The position numbers and the translations under genes were made by a program. Below, piece by piece: positions 8,353 through 17,339 of a DNA stretch of 64,000 nucleotides. Source of the DNA: Saccharomonospora marina XMU15 (lineage in GTDB: Bacteria > Actinomycetota > Actinomycetes > Mycobacteriales > Pseudonocardiaceae); NCBI RefSeq assembly GCF_000244955.1, contig NZ_CM001439.1, positions 5,708,427 through 5,772,426 of the forward strand, in the 5' to 3' direction. The first letter of the stretch is position 1; each line of letters starts with the position of its first letter. Below the pieces are notes generated by a model, which was given only the letters and a program-made list of their open reading frames with translations, did not search any database and was not told the origin of the DNA.

Positions 8353-8978
8353 CCTTCCCGCGTCGCGCTTCGCGAGGAGGCCGCCGAAGCCGGTGGTCTC
8401 CTCGCGACCTGCCGGGCACGCCTCGGGCGCATCACCAGCGCGGCGACGTAGTAGGTACACGGTTCGTCCCCGTGGTTGGCGTAGCGCAGGGTGACGTCCG
8501 CGGCGAGGTACACCGAGTCGCCGCGGCTCAGTTCCACCGTTCGGTCGCCGTCGACGGTCAGTGTCACGGTCCCGCTTTCCACGAAGATGAACTCGTGTGA
8601 TCCGGGTGCGTAGGGCGGGTAGTCGGCGGGAACGCATCCCGGGGGCAGCGTGGAACGGACCCACTCGAAGTTCACACCCGGCACCACGGGTGTGAGAATC
8701 GTGCGATGCCATCCGCCCGGCTCGGCGACGGTGTCCTGCTCCGCGGCGCGGCGAACGATGACCCGCTCGGCTTCCGGCTCGGTGAGCAGTTCCGTCAACC
8801 TCACACCCAGGCCCACGGCGATGCGATCGAGTACCACCACCGTCGCGGCCTTGTCACCGCGCTCCACAGCCGACAGCATGCTGACACTCACCGACGACAG
8901 TTCGGCCAATCGTTGCAGCGTGAGCGCGCGCTGCGACCGCAGACATTGAATGCGTTGACCAAGGGCAGCCAGATCCAT
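8340..8978 (-). CDS. XRE-cupin transcriptional regulator, 212 aa
   Basis: Helix-turn-helix at about residues 5-62 (LGQRIQCLRSQRALTLQRLA, SVSMLSAVERGDKAATV) followed by a cupin sensor domain at about 110-185 (PPGCVP, HEFIFVESGTVTLTVDG, LSRGDSVYLAADVTLRYANHGDEPC). Proteins of this build usually control a neighbouring divergent metabolic or resistance gene, here the GNAT acetyltransferase 13 nt away. The C-terminal tail is Arg/Ala/Ser-rich and runs into the convergent gene by 13 nt. Confidence 0.9.
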   Translation of the reverse strand: MDLAALGQRIQCLRSQRALTLQRLAELSSVSVSMLSAVERGDKAATVVVLDRIAVGLGVRLTELLTEPEAERVIVRRAAEQDTVAEPGGWHRTILTPVVPGVNFEWVRSTLPPGCVPADYPPYAPGSHEFIFVESGTVTLTVDGDRTVELSRGDSVYLAADVTLRYANHGDEPCTYYVAALVMRPRRARQVARRPPASAASSRSATREGQET

Positions 8979-8979
8979 C

Positions 8980-8991
8980 TACACTATAGTA
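8980..8991. promoter_or_regulatory. Shared divergent promoter/operator between XRE-cupin and GNAT genes
   Basis: Only 13 nt separate the two annotated start codons. They contain ACTATAGT, a perfect 8-bp palindrome. TATAGT resembles a -10 element on the plus strand, which would place the transcription start downstream of the GTG at 8992 and favour a later start codon for the acetyltransferase. Confidence 0.4.
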
Positions 8992-9540
8992 GTGAGCCTT
9001 TCCCCTATAGCGAAAAACGGCTCCGGTCCCGCCGTGCGCGCCGCCACGGACAGCGATCTGCCCGCGATTGCCGACATTTACGGGTACTACGTCACCAACA
9101 GCGTCGCCACGTTCGAACTGCAACCACCCGAGCACGCCGAATGGCTGCGCCGTTACCGCGCCATCACCGCTGCGGGCCTGCCGTTTCTCGTCGCCGAGCA
9201 CCCCGACCTGGCTGGCACCGTGGCGGGCTATGCCTGCTGCACGCCGTGGAAGGCGAGGCCCGCCTACCGGCACACCGCGGAGGACTCCGTCTACCTCGAC
9301 CCGCAGGCGCGGGGGCGAGGCATCGGTGGCGCGCTGCTGGATCGGTTGCTGGCCGGTTGCGTGGAAGCGAGTGTCAGGCAGGTGTTGGCGGTGATCGCAG
9401 ACTCCGGCGACCCGTCCTCGACCGCACTGCACACCGGGCGCGGCTTCGCGGAGGTGGGGCGGTTGCGCGAGGTGGGGTTCAAACACGGCAGGTGGCTGGA
9501 CACCGTGCTGCTACAGCGAACACTCACCGGGCAGGCGTGA
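8992..9540 (+). CDS. GNAT acetyltransferase of the phosphinothricin/methionine-sulfoximine type, 182 aa
   Basis: Acetyl-CoA dependent N-acetyltransferase: RAATDSDLPAIADIYGYYV at the N-terminus, VAGYACCTPWKARPAYRHTAEDSVYL, the acetyl-CoA loop ARGRGIGGALLDRLL, and ALHTGRGFAEVGRLREVGFKHGRWLDTVLL. This string is characteristic of the phosphinothricin acetyltransferase group, which detoxifies glutamate-analogue amino acids; the actual substrate is not determined. The start is uncertain: GTG 8992 gives 14 extra residues, and GTG 9034 fits both the family and the likely -10 position. The stop overlaps the next gene by 4 nt (GTGA). Confidence 0.9.
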   Translation: MSLSPIAKNGSGPAVRAATDSDLPAIADIYGYYVTNSVATFELQPPEHAEWLRRYRAITAAGLPFLVAEHPDLAGTVAGYACCTPWKARPAYRHTAEDSVYLDPQARGRGIGGALLDRLLAGCVEASVRQVLAVIADSGDPSSTALHTGRGFAEVGRLREVGFKHGRWLDTVLLQRTLTGQA

Positions 9541-10616
9541 GGGTGTTCCGCAGGCTGGCCCGGCGCGGGTTCTCCCCGCTGTACGCCACGGTGCTGTCCT
9601 CGATCCTGCTGCTTGTCGCCATCAGCGGGTGGCTACTGACCGACAGCGAAACCAGCCGCAGCGAGGCGCTGCGCACGGGTGGCCTCGCCGGTGGAGCGGT
9701 GGTGGCGCTCTACGCGTTGTGGCTGAACGACCGGCGCCGCCGCGTCGAGGAGGCGCGTCAGGAGGTCGAGCGCAGCAGGCACGAGTTGGAAAGTCACCGG
9801 GTCGCCGACGAACGGTTCGCCCGCGCCATCGAACTGCTCGGCCACGAAACCGATCAGGTACGCGTCGGTGCGCTGCACGCGCTCGCCGGGCTGGCTCGCG
9901 GCAGACCGGACTACACCCAGACCGTGCTCGACGTGCTGTGTTCCTACCTGCGAAGGCCGTACTCCCACCCCCGCTTCACCAGTTCGCAGGCGCCACCGGA
10001 TGCCGAAGCCGAACGTGAGTTGCAGGTGCGGTTGACCGCGCAGCGACTGATCTACGACCTGCTGCCCGCCGTGGGGTCGGACGACGCACCCGCCTACGAC
10101 CTGGACCTGACCGGCGCCGCCCTGGAATACCTCGACCTTTCCGGTCGCAGGCTCGGCACCGTGGTGCTGCGCTATGCCTACCTGCACAGCAGCACCAACC
10201 TCAGCGAATGCGAGTTCACCGGACCCGCCTGGTTCACCTCGACGTCCACCGGCGACGGCAGGCTGTCCGGCCGGTTCCGCTGCCGCGACACCGTTTTCCG
10301 CGAACGGGCGTGGTTCAGCAAGACCAAGTTCAACTCGCTCGCCGACTTCACGGGCACGCGCTTCGGGGGTGAGACCGGGTTCGCCGATGCCACGTTCCTC
10401 GGTGACGCCGTACTGTGTGACACCTCCTTCGCCGCCGGGCTGGATCTTCGGCGGGCCACCTTCGACAGCTTCGTCGACCTGCGCTGGCGCACCGAGCCGG
10501 CGGGGATCTCGCTGTTCAACACGCTTGTCAACCCCGATCGGGACGTCCAGCTACCGCCGGGCTGGACCACCGAGGCGATGCCGGACGGCCGCGCCCGGCT
10601 ACGGGTGCGTGAATAG
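9537..10616 (+). CDS. Membrane-anchored pentapeptide-repeat-like protein, 359 aa
   Basis: Two hydrophobic helices near the N-terminus (PLYATVLSSILLLVAISGWLL and a Gly/Ala-rich one ending ALYALWL) are followed by a basic coiled-coil-like segment (NDRRRRVEEARQEVERSRHELE). Next comes an armadillo/HEAT-like stretch (AIELLGHETDQVRVGALHALAGLA). The C-terminal half has degenerate A(D/N)LXX pentapeptide repeats (ALEYLDLSGRRLG, TNLSECEF, ADFTGTRFGGETGFADATF, LDLRRATFDSFVDL). Function unknown. It starts with GTG at 9537, overlapping the GNAT stop by 4 nt, so the two are translationally coupled. Confidence 0.85.
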   Translation: MRVFRRLARRGFSPLYATVLSSILLLVAISGWLLTDSETSRSEALRTGGLAGGAVVALYALWLNDRRRRVEEARQEVERSRHELESHRVADERFARAIELLGHETDQVRVGALHALAGLARGRPDYTQTVLDVLCSYLRRPYSHPRFTSSQAPPDAEAERELQVRLTAQRLIYDLLPAVGSDDAPAYDLDLTGAALEYLDLSGRRLGTVVLRYAYLHSSTNLSECEFTGPAWFTSTSTGDGRLSGRFRCRDTVFRERAWFSKTKFNSLADFTGTRFGGETGFADATFLGDAVLCDTSFAAGLDLRRATFDSFVDLRWRTEPAGISLFNTLVNPDRDVQLPPGWTTEAMPDGRARLRVRE

Positions 10617-10637
10617 GCCCGCAGTGGCGGCGGCGCC

Positions 10638-11150
10638 CTACCGGTAGCCGGGCAGGGCGAACGCTTGCGCGACGGCGCGTTCGATGGTGTGGGCGTCGAT
10701 GCCGGCCTGCTCGGCGATGGTGAAGCCGAGTTCGAGCACGCGGAAGGCGATGGCACGCAGGGCGGGCGCGGCGTCGAGGTGCCCGCGGTCCTGGCGGTGG
10801 TAGAGGGGTTCGGTTTCGGCGTCGATGGCGCGGGCGATGCGCAGCAGCGCGGCGGGCAGGTCGCGGTGGGGTGGGCGGCGCAGCGCGCGGAGCGCGGCGA
10901 GGTCGGGATCAGTACCGGCGTCCTCGTCGGTGAGCGGCGAGGACTCGACCGGACGGCGGCTGATCGCGTGCAGCAGGGTAGCGACCCGGTCCGGATCGGT
11001 GTCGTGGCTGAGCAGCCGGGTGATCGCGTCGAGCTGTTCGGCGGTGGGTGGCGTGTAGAGCGCGACTCCGGGCTCGGGTGCGGGGCGCGCAGTGGTGTCC
11101 GGTCCGGCGCAGCGCGGCGGGGTCAGCGATTCCCCGTCACGTTCGATCAT
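10638..11150 (-). CDS. Hypothetical protein, 170 aa
   Basis: No family recognised. The protein is rich in Arg, Ala and Asp, with a probable helical middle (EQLDAITRLLSHDTDPDRVATLLHAISRR) and a conserved-looking end (LRAIAFRVLELGFTIAEQAGIDAHTIERAVAQAFALPGYR). No signal or membrane helix. Codon use is typical of the window, which supports coding. A run of nine C on the plus strand (a G tract before the start) lies a few bases upstream of the ATG at 11150. The 3' end is 22 nt from the convergent pentapeptide gene. Confidence 0.6.
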   Translation of the reverse strand: MIERDGESLTPPRCAGPDTTARPAPEPGVALYTPPTAEQLDAITRLLSHDTDPDRVATLLHAISRRPVESSPLTDEDAGTDPDLAALRALRRPPHRDLPAALLRIARAIDAETEPLYHRQDRGHLDAAPALRAIAFRVLELGFTIAEQAGIDAHTIERAVAQAFALPGYR

Positions 11151-11250
11151 CAGCGACCCCCCCCCGGCGGTTCCGGTATGGCGGCGACACCGCAGGAAGC
11201 GGGTTCGCCGGTGTGGAACCTACGGACCTGGCAGGGGTGGCTCGGTGAGA

Positions 11251-11275
11251 GATACGTCCAGATACGTATCGATAC
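11251..11275. promoter_or_regulatory. Phased GATAC repeat with two overlapping palindromes
   Basis: GATAC occurs at 11251, 11261 and 11271, exactly one helical turn apart. The perfect palindromes GATACGTATC (11261-11270) and GTATCGATAC (11266-11275) overlap. It lies in a 213-nt gap with no convincing gene, about 100 nt upstream of the 170-aa gene. It looks like a dimeric-repressor operator (for example of GntR type), but no regulator gene is next to it. Confidence 0.45.
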
Positions 11276-11363
11276 AAGGCGCGGATCGGCGGCACCTACG
11301 TCGCGCAACGCTGGGTCGCTGCCGCCGGGGCGCTCGCACCACCTGAGCGTCCCGGGCAGCGCG

Positions 11364-12983
11364 TCACTCGCGGTGTGCCGGGGCGTGCTGCTTCGCGTAC
11401 TCGTGAGCCCAGCGGTAATCGGGTTTGCCGGTGGGTGAGCGAACGACGCACTCGGTGAACCACACCGTGCGCGGCACCTTGTAGCCCGAGAGCCGCTCCC
11501 GCACGTGATCCGCCAGTGAGGCGAACTCGGGCTGCCTGCCGGCTCTTGGCTGGATCACCGCCGCGACCCGCTGCCCGAACCGCTCGTCCGGTACGCCGAT
11601 CACCACGGCGTCGAAGACGTCGGTATGGGACTTGAGCACGGCCTCCACTTCCTCGGGAAAGACCTTCTCACCGCCGGTGTTGACGCACATGTTCCCGCGC
11701 CCGAGTAGCCGGATCGCGCCGTCGGGCTCCACGGTGGCGTAGTCGCCCGGCGTCACGTACCGCTTCCCGCCGACCTCGACGAACATCGACTTCGTCTTCT
11801 CCGGGTCCTTGTAGTACCCGATCGGCAGGTGGCCACCTCGGGCGAGCCTGCCGACGATCCCCGAACCGGGCGCGATCGGCCGGTCCTCGTCGTCCAGCAC
11901 GACGGTCTCCCTGCCCGGCCGCACCTTGGGTCCGCCGTGGTCGAGATCGTCCCGCGTCGCGACGGAGATCCCGCCGAAGCCGGTCTCGGACGCACCGATC
12001 GAGTCGCTGATCAGCACGTTCGGCAGCGCGTCGAGCAGTTGCCGCTTCACACTCGGGGAGAACAGTGCCGCTCCGCTGCCGATCGCGACCAGCGACGAGG
12101 TGTCGTAGGAGCCCCCGGCGAGCGCGTCGGCAAGCGGTCTGGCCATCGCGTCGCCCGTGATCACGGCGATGTTCACCCGGTGCCGCTGCACCAGCCGCCA
12201 CACCTCGTCCGGGTCGAACCGTGGTGTGAACACCAGCGTGCCGCCGGTGAACAGCGCCGAAAGCGACGGCCACTGCGCCGCGGCGTGGATCAGCGGTGGC
12301 ATCGGCAGCCAGGTGGCGCCATCGCCTGCCGCCCCGTTTCGAGCCTGCTCCCACTCGTCCTCGATCGCCGCACCGGTGTAGAAGTCGAACCCGCCGCCGA
12401 GCACCCGCCAGATGTCCTCGTGCCGCCACAACACACCCTTCGGATCACCCGTGGTGCCGCCGGTGTAGAGGATGTAGCGGTCGTCGCTGCGGCGTTCCTC
12501 GAAATCCCGCTGTGCACTCGCGCCCGCGAGTGCGGATTCGTACTCGACGCCGCCGTAGGACTCGTAGTCGTGGCCGGACTCGTCGTCCACCACCACGACG
12601 TGCCGCAGCGCGGGCACGTCCGGAAGCACCGAAGCCACCGCATCGCCGAACCGGCGCTCGTGCACGAGCGCGGAAAGGTCGGCGTTGTCGAACAGGTAGC
12701 GCAACTCGTCGCTGACGTAGCGGTAGTTGACGTTGATGGCGACCGCTCGCAGTTTGTAGGCGGCCAGCATGGTCTCCATCGCCTCGGCCGAGTTGCGCAA
12801 CTGGAAGCCGATATGCGAATCGCGGCCGAGGCCCTGCGCGGCGAAGTGGTGGGCAAGCCGGTTCGCCCGCCGATCCAACTCGGCGAAAGTGAACGCGCGC
12901 TCGCCGTCGATCACGGCGAGCCGGTCGGGCATCAGATCAACGGCGTGCTCGAAGAGGTCAGCGATGTTGAAGGCCATCGGCAT
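11364..12983 (-). CDS. FadD19-like acyl-CoA synthetase, 539 aa
   Basis: ATP-dependent activation of a carboxylic acid to its CoA thioester. Adenylate-forming motifs: YILYTGGTTGDPKGVLW (P-loop), SIGASETGFGG, YVTPGDYATVEPDGAI and the hinge LLGRGNMCVNTGGEKVFPEEVE, with the catalytic-lysine region SPTGKPDYRWA. From memory the sequence is close to mycobacterial FadD19, which activates the C8 side chain of cholesterol (start NIADLFEHA, INVNYRYVSDELRYLFDNAD and TGDAMARPLADAL all match that type). Last gene of the P450 operon. The ATG directly abuts the stop of the upstream gene. Confidence 0.9.
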   Translation of the reverse strand: MPMAFNIADLFEHAVDLMPDRLAVIDGERAFTFAELDRRANRLAHHFAAQGLGRDSHIGFQLRNSAEAMETMLAAYKLRAVAINVNYRYVSDELRYLFDNADLSALVHERRFGDAVASVLPDVPALRHVVVVDDESGHDYESYGGVEYESALAGASAQRDFEERRSDDRYILYTGGTTGDPKGVLWRHEDIWRVLGGGFDFYTGAAIEDEWEQARNGAAGDGATWLPMPPLIHAAAQWPSLSALFTGGTLVFTPRFDPDEVWRLVQRHRVNIAVITGDAMARPLADALAGGSYDTSSLVAIGSGAALFSPSVKRQLLDALPNVLISDSIGASETGFGGISVATRDDLDHGGPKVRPGRETVVLDDEDRPIAPGSGIVGRLARGGHLPIGYYKDPEKTKSMFVEVGGKRYVTPGDYATVEPDGAIRLLGRGNMCVNTGGEKVFPEEVEAVLKSHTDVFDAVVIGVPDERFGQRVAAVIQPRAGRQPEFASLADHVRERLSGYKVPRTVWFTECVVRSPTGKPDYRWAHEYAKQHAPAHRE

Positions 12984-13535
12984 TCACCAGATCGCGACCG
13001 GCGCCTGTCCCCTGCGGAAGTAGCCGGGGATACGCTGGCCGGACGTCGCCCGCTCGATGCGCTTCTTCATGCCGTCGGACAGCGCGTCGTTCTTGATCAT
13101 TTCGAGGTAGACGGCGGACACGTTGCCGAAGTCGAAGAAGTCCCGCTGCCACGACCACATTCCGTTGCCGCCGTAGCGAAACCAGCTTCCCCCGATGCCG
13201 GGCACCTCGTAGGCGGTGCCGTCCGGCCTCGTGGCCTCGGCGAGCTGCTTCCACAGCCCGATGACCTCGCCCTGCCGGTCATCGACGATGATCTTCTGGT
13301 ACGGGTAGCGCCACCCTTCCAGGCCCTCCATTTCCTGCCCGAGCGCGATGTCACGGATCTCGTCCCGCCCGACGGCCATGAAGTCCTGCTCCGGCCCGAC
13401 GTTCCAGCCGTAGGTGGCATCCTCCGTGTACATCAGCGCCAGCGGACGCCAGTCACCCGCGTGTTCGCAGCGTTCGTTCTCCGCCAGCCAGCGGTCGACC
13501 ATCTCGTCGAGTTCAGCACGGGGAAACGCGGGCAT
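12984..13535 (-). CDS. SnoaL/NTF2-like protein, 183 aa
   Basis: Ketosteroid-isomerase-fold protein: MVDRWLAENERCEHAGDWRPLALMYTEDATYGW in the first helices and strand, DRQGEVIGLWKQLAEATRPDGTAYEVPGIGGSWFRYGGN in the sheet. Such proteins can be isomerases, hydratases or non-enzymatic binding proteins, so the exact activity is open. It lies between the ferredoxin and fadD genes of the P450 operon. A possible relative in the corresponding mycobacterial locus is the small SnoaL-like Rv0760c, but similarity was not measured. Confidence 0.8.
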   Translation of the reverse strand: MPAFPRAELDEMVDRWLAENERCEHAGDWRPLALMYTEDATYGWNVGPEQDFMAVGRDEIRDIALGQEMEGLEGWRYPYQKIIVDDRQGEVIGLWKQLAEATRPDGTAYEVPGIGGSWFRYGGNGMWSWQRDFFDFGNVSAVYLEMIKNDALSDGMKKRIERATSGQRIPGYFRRGQAPVAIW

Positions 13536-13571
13536 CGCATCCTCCTGGTTGTGGTGGGGCGGGGTGCTCGG

Positions 13572-15111
<1,540 letters not shown>

Positions 15112-15115
<4 letters not shown>

Positions 15116-15894
15116 TTCTCCTCCCCAAGGGGCGCCTCCGGCTGAACCTCGACCAGCGCGATGTTCACCCCGCGAGGTGCCGTCACGATCGTCGACACCG
15201 TGTCCGCGATGTCACTGGCCCGCAGGAAGTAGGGGTGGCGGGCGAATCCCCACTTGACCCAGTCCTCCAGCAGTGGCCCAACCTTGGACTCGTCGAAGTC
15301 CATGCCCATCGCGGTCTGCGTCGGGCCGGGCCGCACAACGGACGCCCGGACCCCGGTGCCCTCCAGTTCCATCTGCATGGTCCTGGCCATGGCTTCCACG
15401 CCGGACTTGGCGGGCACGTACGCGCCGACCCTTGGCCGGGGCGAGCGGACCACATCGGACCCGATGAACACGACGTCACCCCTGCGGCGGCGCACCATTC
15501 CCGGCACGACGGCCGAGACGAGCCGGTGCGCGCCGACGAGGTGCACCTGCAACTGGTGAGCGAAGGTGTCGGAGTCGAGTTCGTGGATCAGTGCCGTGTC
15601 CAGATCGCCGGCGCCGGACACCACGACCTCGATGTCGCCGAGTTCGCGGGTGGCGCTGCTGACGAACTCGTTGACCGAGTCCGCGTCGCTGACGTCCAGC
15701 GGCAGCGCGATCGCCTCGCCGCCCTGTTCCACGATCTCGGCGGCGAGTTTCTCGCACACGTTCACCCTGCGCGCCCCTAGCGCCACCGGGAAGCCCGCCT
15801 CGGCGAGCACTCTTGCCGTCGCGGCACCGATCCCGGAGGACGCACCGCTGACGATCGCGGGCCTTCGCTTCGGGTGCGGCTCGAACCTCGGCAT
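15112..15894 (-). CDS. SDR-family oxidoreductase, 260 aa (Rv0765c-like)
   Basis: NAD(P)-dependent short-chain dehydrogenase. Cofactor motif AIVSGASSGIGAATARVLAEAGF at residues about 13-35, catalytic Ser in VVFIGSDVVRSPRP and Tyr-Lys in AYVPAKSGVEAM. A possible role is oxidising or reducing a hydroxyl/keto group on the P450 substrate, by analogy with the mycobacterial neighbour of cyp51. The stop overlaps the cyp51 start by 4 nt. The intergenic distance to the upstream P450 stop is 1 nt. Confidence 0.9.
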
Positions 15895-15895
15895 G

Positions 15896-17101
15896 TCAGC
15901 GCACCTCCACCCGCACCGGCAGCGTCGCGAACCCTCGCACGTTGGTGGAGTGCACTCGCTGCGTGTTCCGCTCGTCGATGTCGTAGTCCCGGACCCGACT
16001 GGTGAACTCGGTCAGCGCGATCCGCGCCTCCAGTCGCGCGAGGTGCGCGCCGAGGCAGAAATGGCTGCCACCGCCGAAGCTGGTGAGCTGCTTGGACCTG
16101 TCGCGGTCCAGGTCGAACGTGTCGGCGCGATCGAATGCCCGCTCGTCGCGGTTGGCCGAACCGGGCAGCAGTAACAACAGCGAGCCCTCCGGCACGTCCT
16201 CGCCGTGGTAGTGCAGCTTTCGCGTCGTGGTCCTGGCGATGATCTGGCTCGAGGTGTCGTAACGCAGGGTCTCCTCGACCCAGTCGTCGATCCGCCCCGG
16301 GTCGGCCATCGGTTTGGCCAGCTCACCGGGGTTTCGCCAGCCCCAGTACAGGGCGTTGCCGAGCAGTTTCGTGGTGGTCTCGTTGCCCGCCACCACCATC
16401 AGGAACAGGAAGCCGATGATCTCGTCGTCGTCCAGCCGGTCGCCGTCGATCTCGGCGTCAAGCAGGGCCGAGGTGAGGTCGTCGGTGCGCCTCGCGCGGC
16501 GGTCGGCGACCATGTCGGCGTAGTACTGCACCAGCCGCAGCGCCGCGTCCATCGCCGAGTGCGGCACATCCTGCACGCCCTCCTCACGATGCATCACCGC
16601 ATCGGCGAGGCGGCGGGTCTCGGCGCGGTCGGGCTCGGGAACACCCACCAACTCCGAAACGACGTCCATCGGCAGCTTGCCCGCGAACTCGGCGATGAAG
16701 TCGAACTCCTCGGTCTCCAACGCGGCATCAAGGTGCTGCCTGGTGAGTTCGACGATGCGTTGTTCCAACTCGCGCACCCGGCGTGGGGTGAACCCTCGCG
16801 ACACGAGCGAGCGCATCCGCTGGTGCCTCGGGTCGTCCATGGCGAGGAAGGACATGGTCCTCGACGCGTGCGGACCGTAGGCGGCCGGGTCTAGCGAGAC
16901 CCCGTTTGCGCTTGAGAGACCGCGGTTGTCGCGGAACCCGGCGACGACGTCGTCGTAGCGGGAAAGGGCGAAGAATCCGACCTCGCTGTTGTGGTACAGC
17001 GGCGCCTCGTCGCGCAGCCGCGCGTACGTGGGGTATGGGTCCTCGTGGAAGGCGTAGTCGTAGGGGTTGAACGCCACCCCTGCCTGCGCGACGTTGGTCA
17101 T
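15896..17101 (-). CDS. Cytochrome P450, CYP123-like, 401 aa
   Basis: Heme monooxygenase. Conserved elements: start PYDYAFHEDPYPTYARLRDEAPLY, HQRMRSLVSRGFTPRRVRELE, I-helix VVAGNETTTKLLGNA, ExxR in WVEETLRYDTSSQ, and the heme loop FGGGSHFCLGAHLA with Cys349. From memory it is close to CYP123 (Rv0766c), which occupies the same place beside cyp51 in mycobacteria and has no established substrate. The start at 17101 has GAAAGG upstream; the longer reading frame upstream is the ferredoxin gene in another frame. Confidence 0.92.
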   Translation of the reverse strand: MTNVAQAGVAFNPYDYAFHEDPYPTYARLRDEAPLYHNSEVGFFALSRYDDVVAGFRDNRGLSSANGVSLDPAAYGPHASRTMSFLAMDDPRHQRMRSLVSRGFTPRRVRELEQRIVELTRQHLDAALETEEFDFIAEFAGKLPMDVVSELVGVPEPDRAETRRLADAVMHREEGVQDVPHSAMDAALRLVQYYADMVADRRARRTDDLTSALLDAEIDGDRLDDDEIIGFLFLMVVAGNETTTKLLGNALYWGWRNPGELAKPMADPGRIDDWVEETLRYDTSSQIIARTTTRKLHYHGEDVPEGSLLLLLPGSANRDERAFDRADTFDLDRDRSKQLTSFGGGSHFCLGAHLARLEARIALTEFTSRVRDYDIDERNTQRVHSTNVRGFATLPVRVEVR

Positions 17102-17132
17102 GGTTTGCCTTTCGTCAGCGGGACGCGGGAGG

Positions 17133-17339
17133 CTACTCCCGCAACGACAGCGCGACCTTGGGGCAGGAGGCGACCGCCTGCCGTACCCGCTGTTCGGTGT
17201 CGCTGTCGGGTTGGGCCTTGATGTGCAGCTGCTCGTCGTCGTCCAGTTCGAACACCTCGGGCGCGATCGCCTCGCACACACCGTTGGCCTCGCACATGTC
17301 GTAGTCGACGACGACCTCGGGGACGCCTCGCGCGCTCAT
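17133..17339 (-). CDS. 3Fe-4S ferredoxin, CxxNxxC type, 68 aa
   Basis: P450 electron donor. Motif DYDMCEANGVCEAIAPEVFEL with Asn at the variable fourth-ligand position (His in the other ferredoxin of this operon), then SCPKVAL. The C-terminus is acidic. It overlaps the upstream P450 stop by 4 nt and is 31 nt before the CYP123-like gene, so it could serve either P450. Confidence 0.93.
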   Translation of the reverse strand: MSARGVPEVVVDYDMCEANGVCEAIAPEVFELDDDEQLHIKAQPDSDTEQRVRQAVASCPKVALSLRE

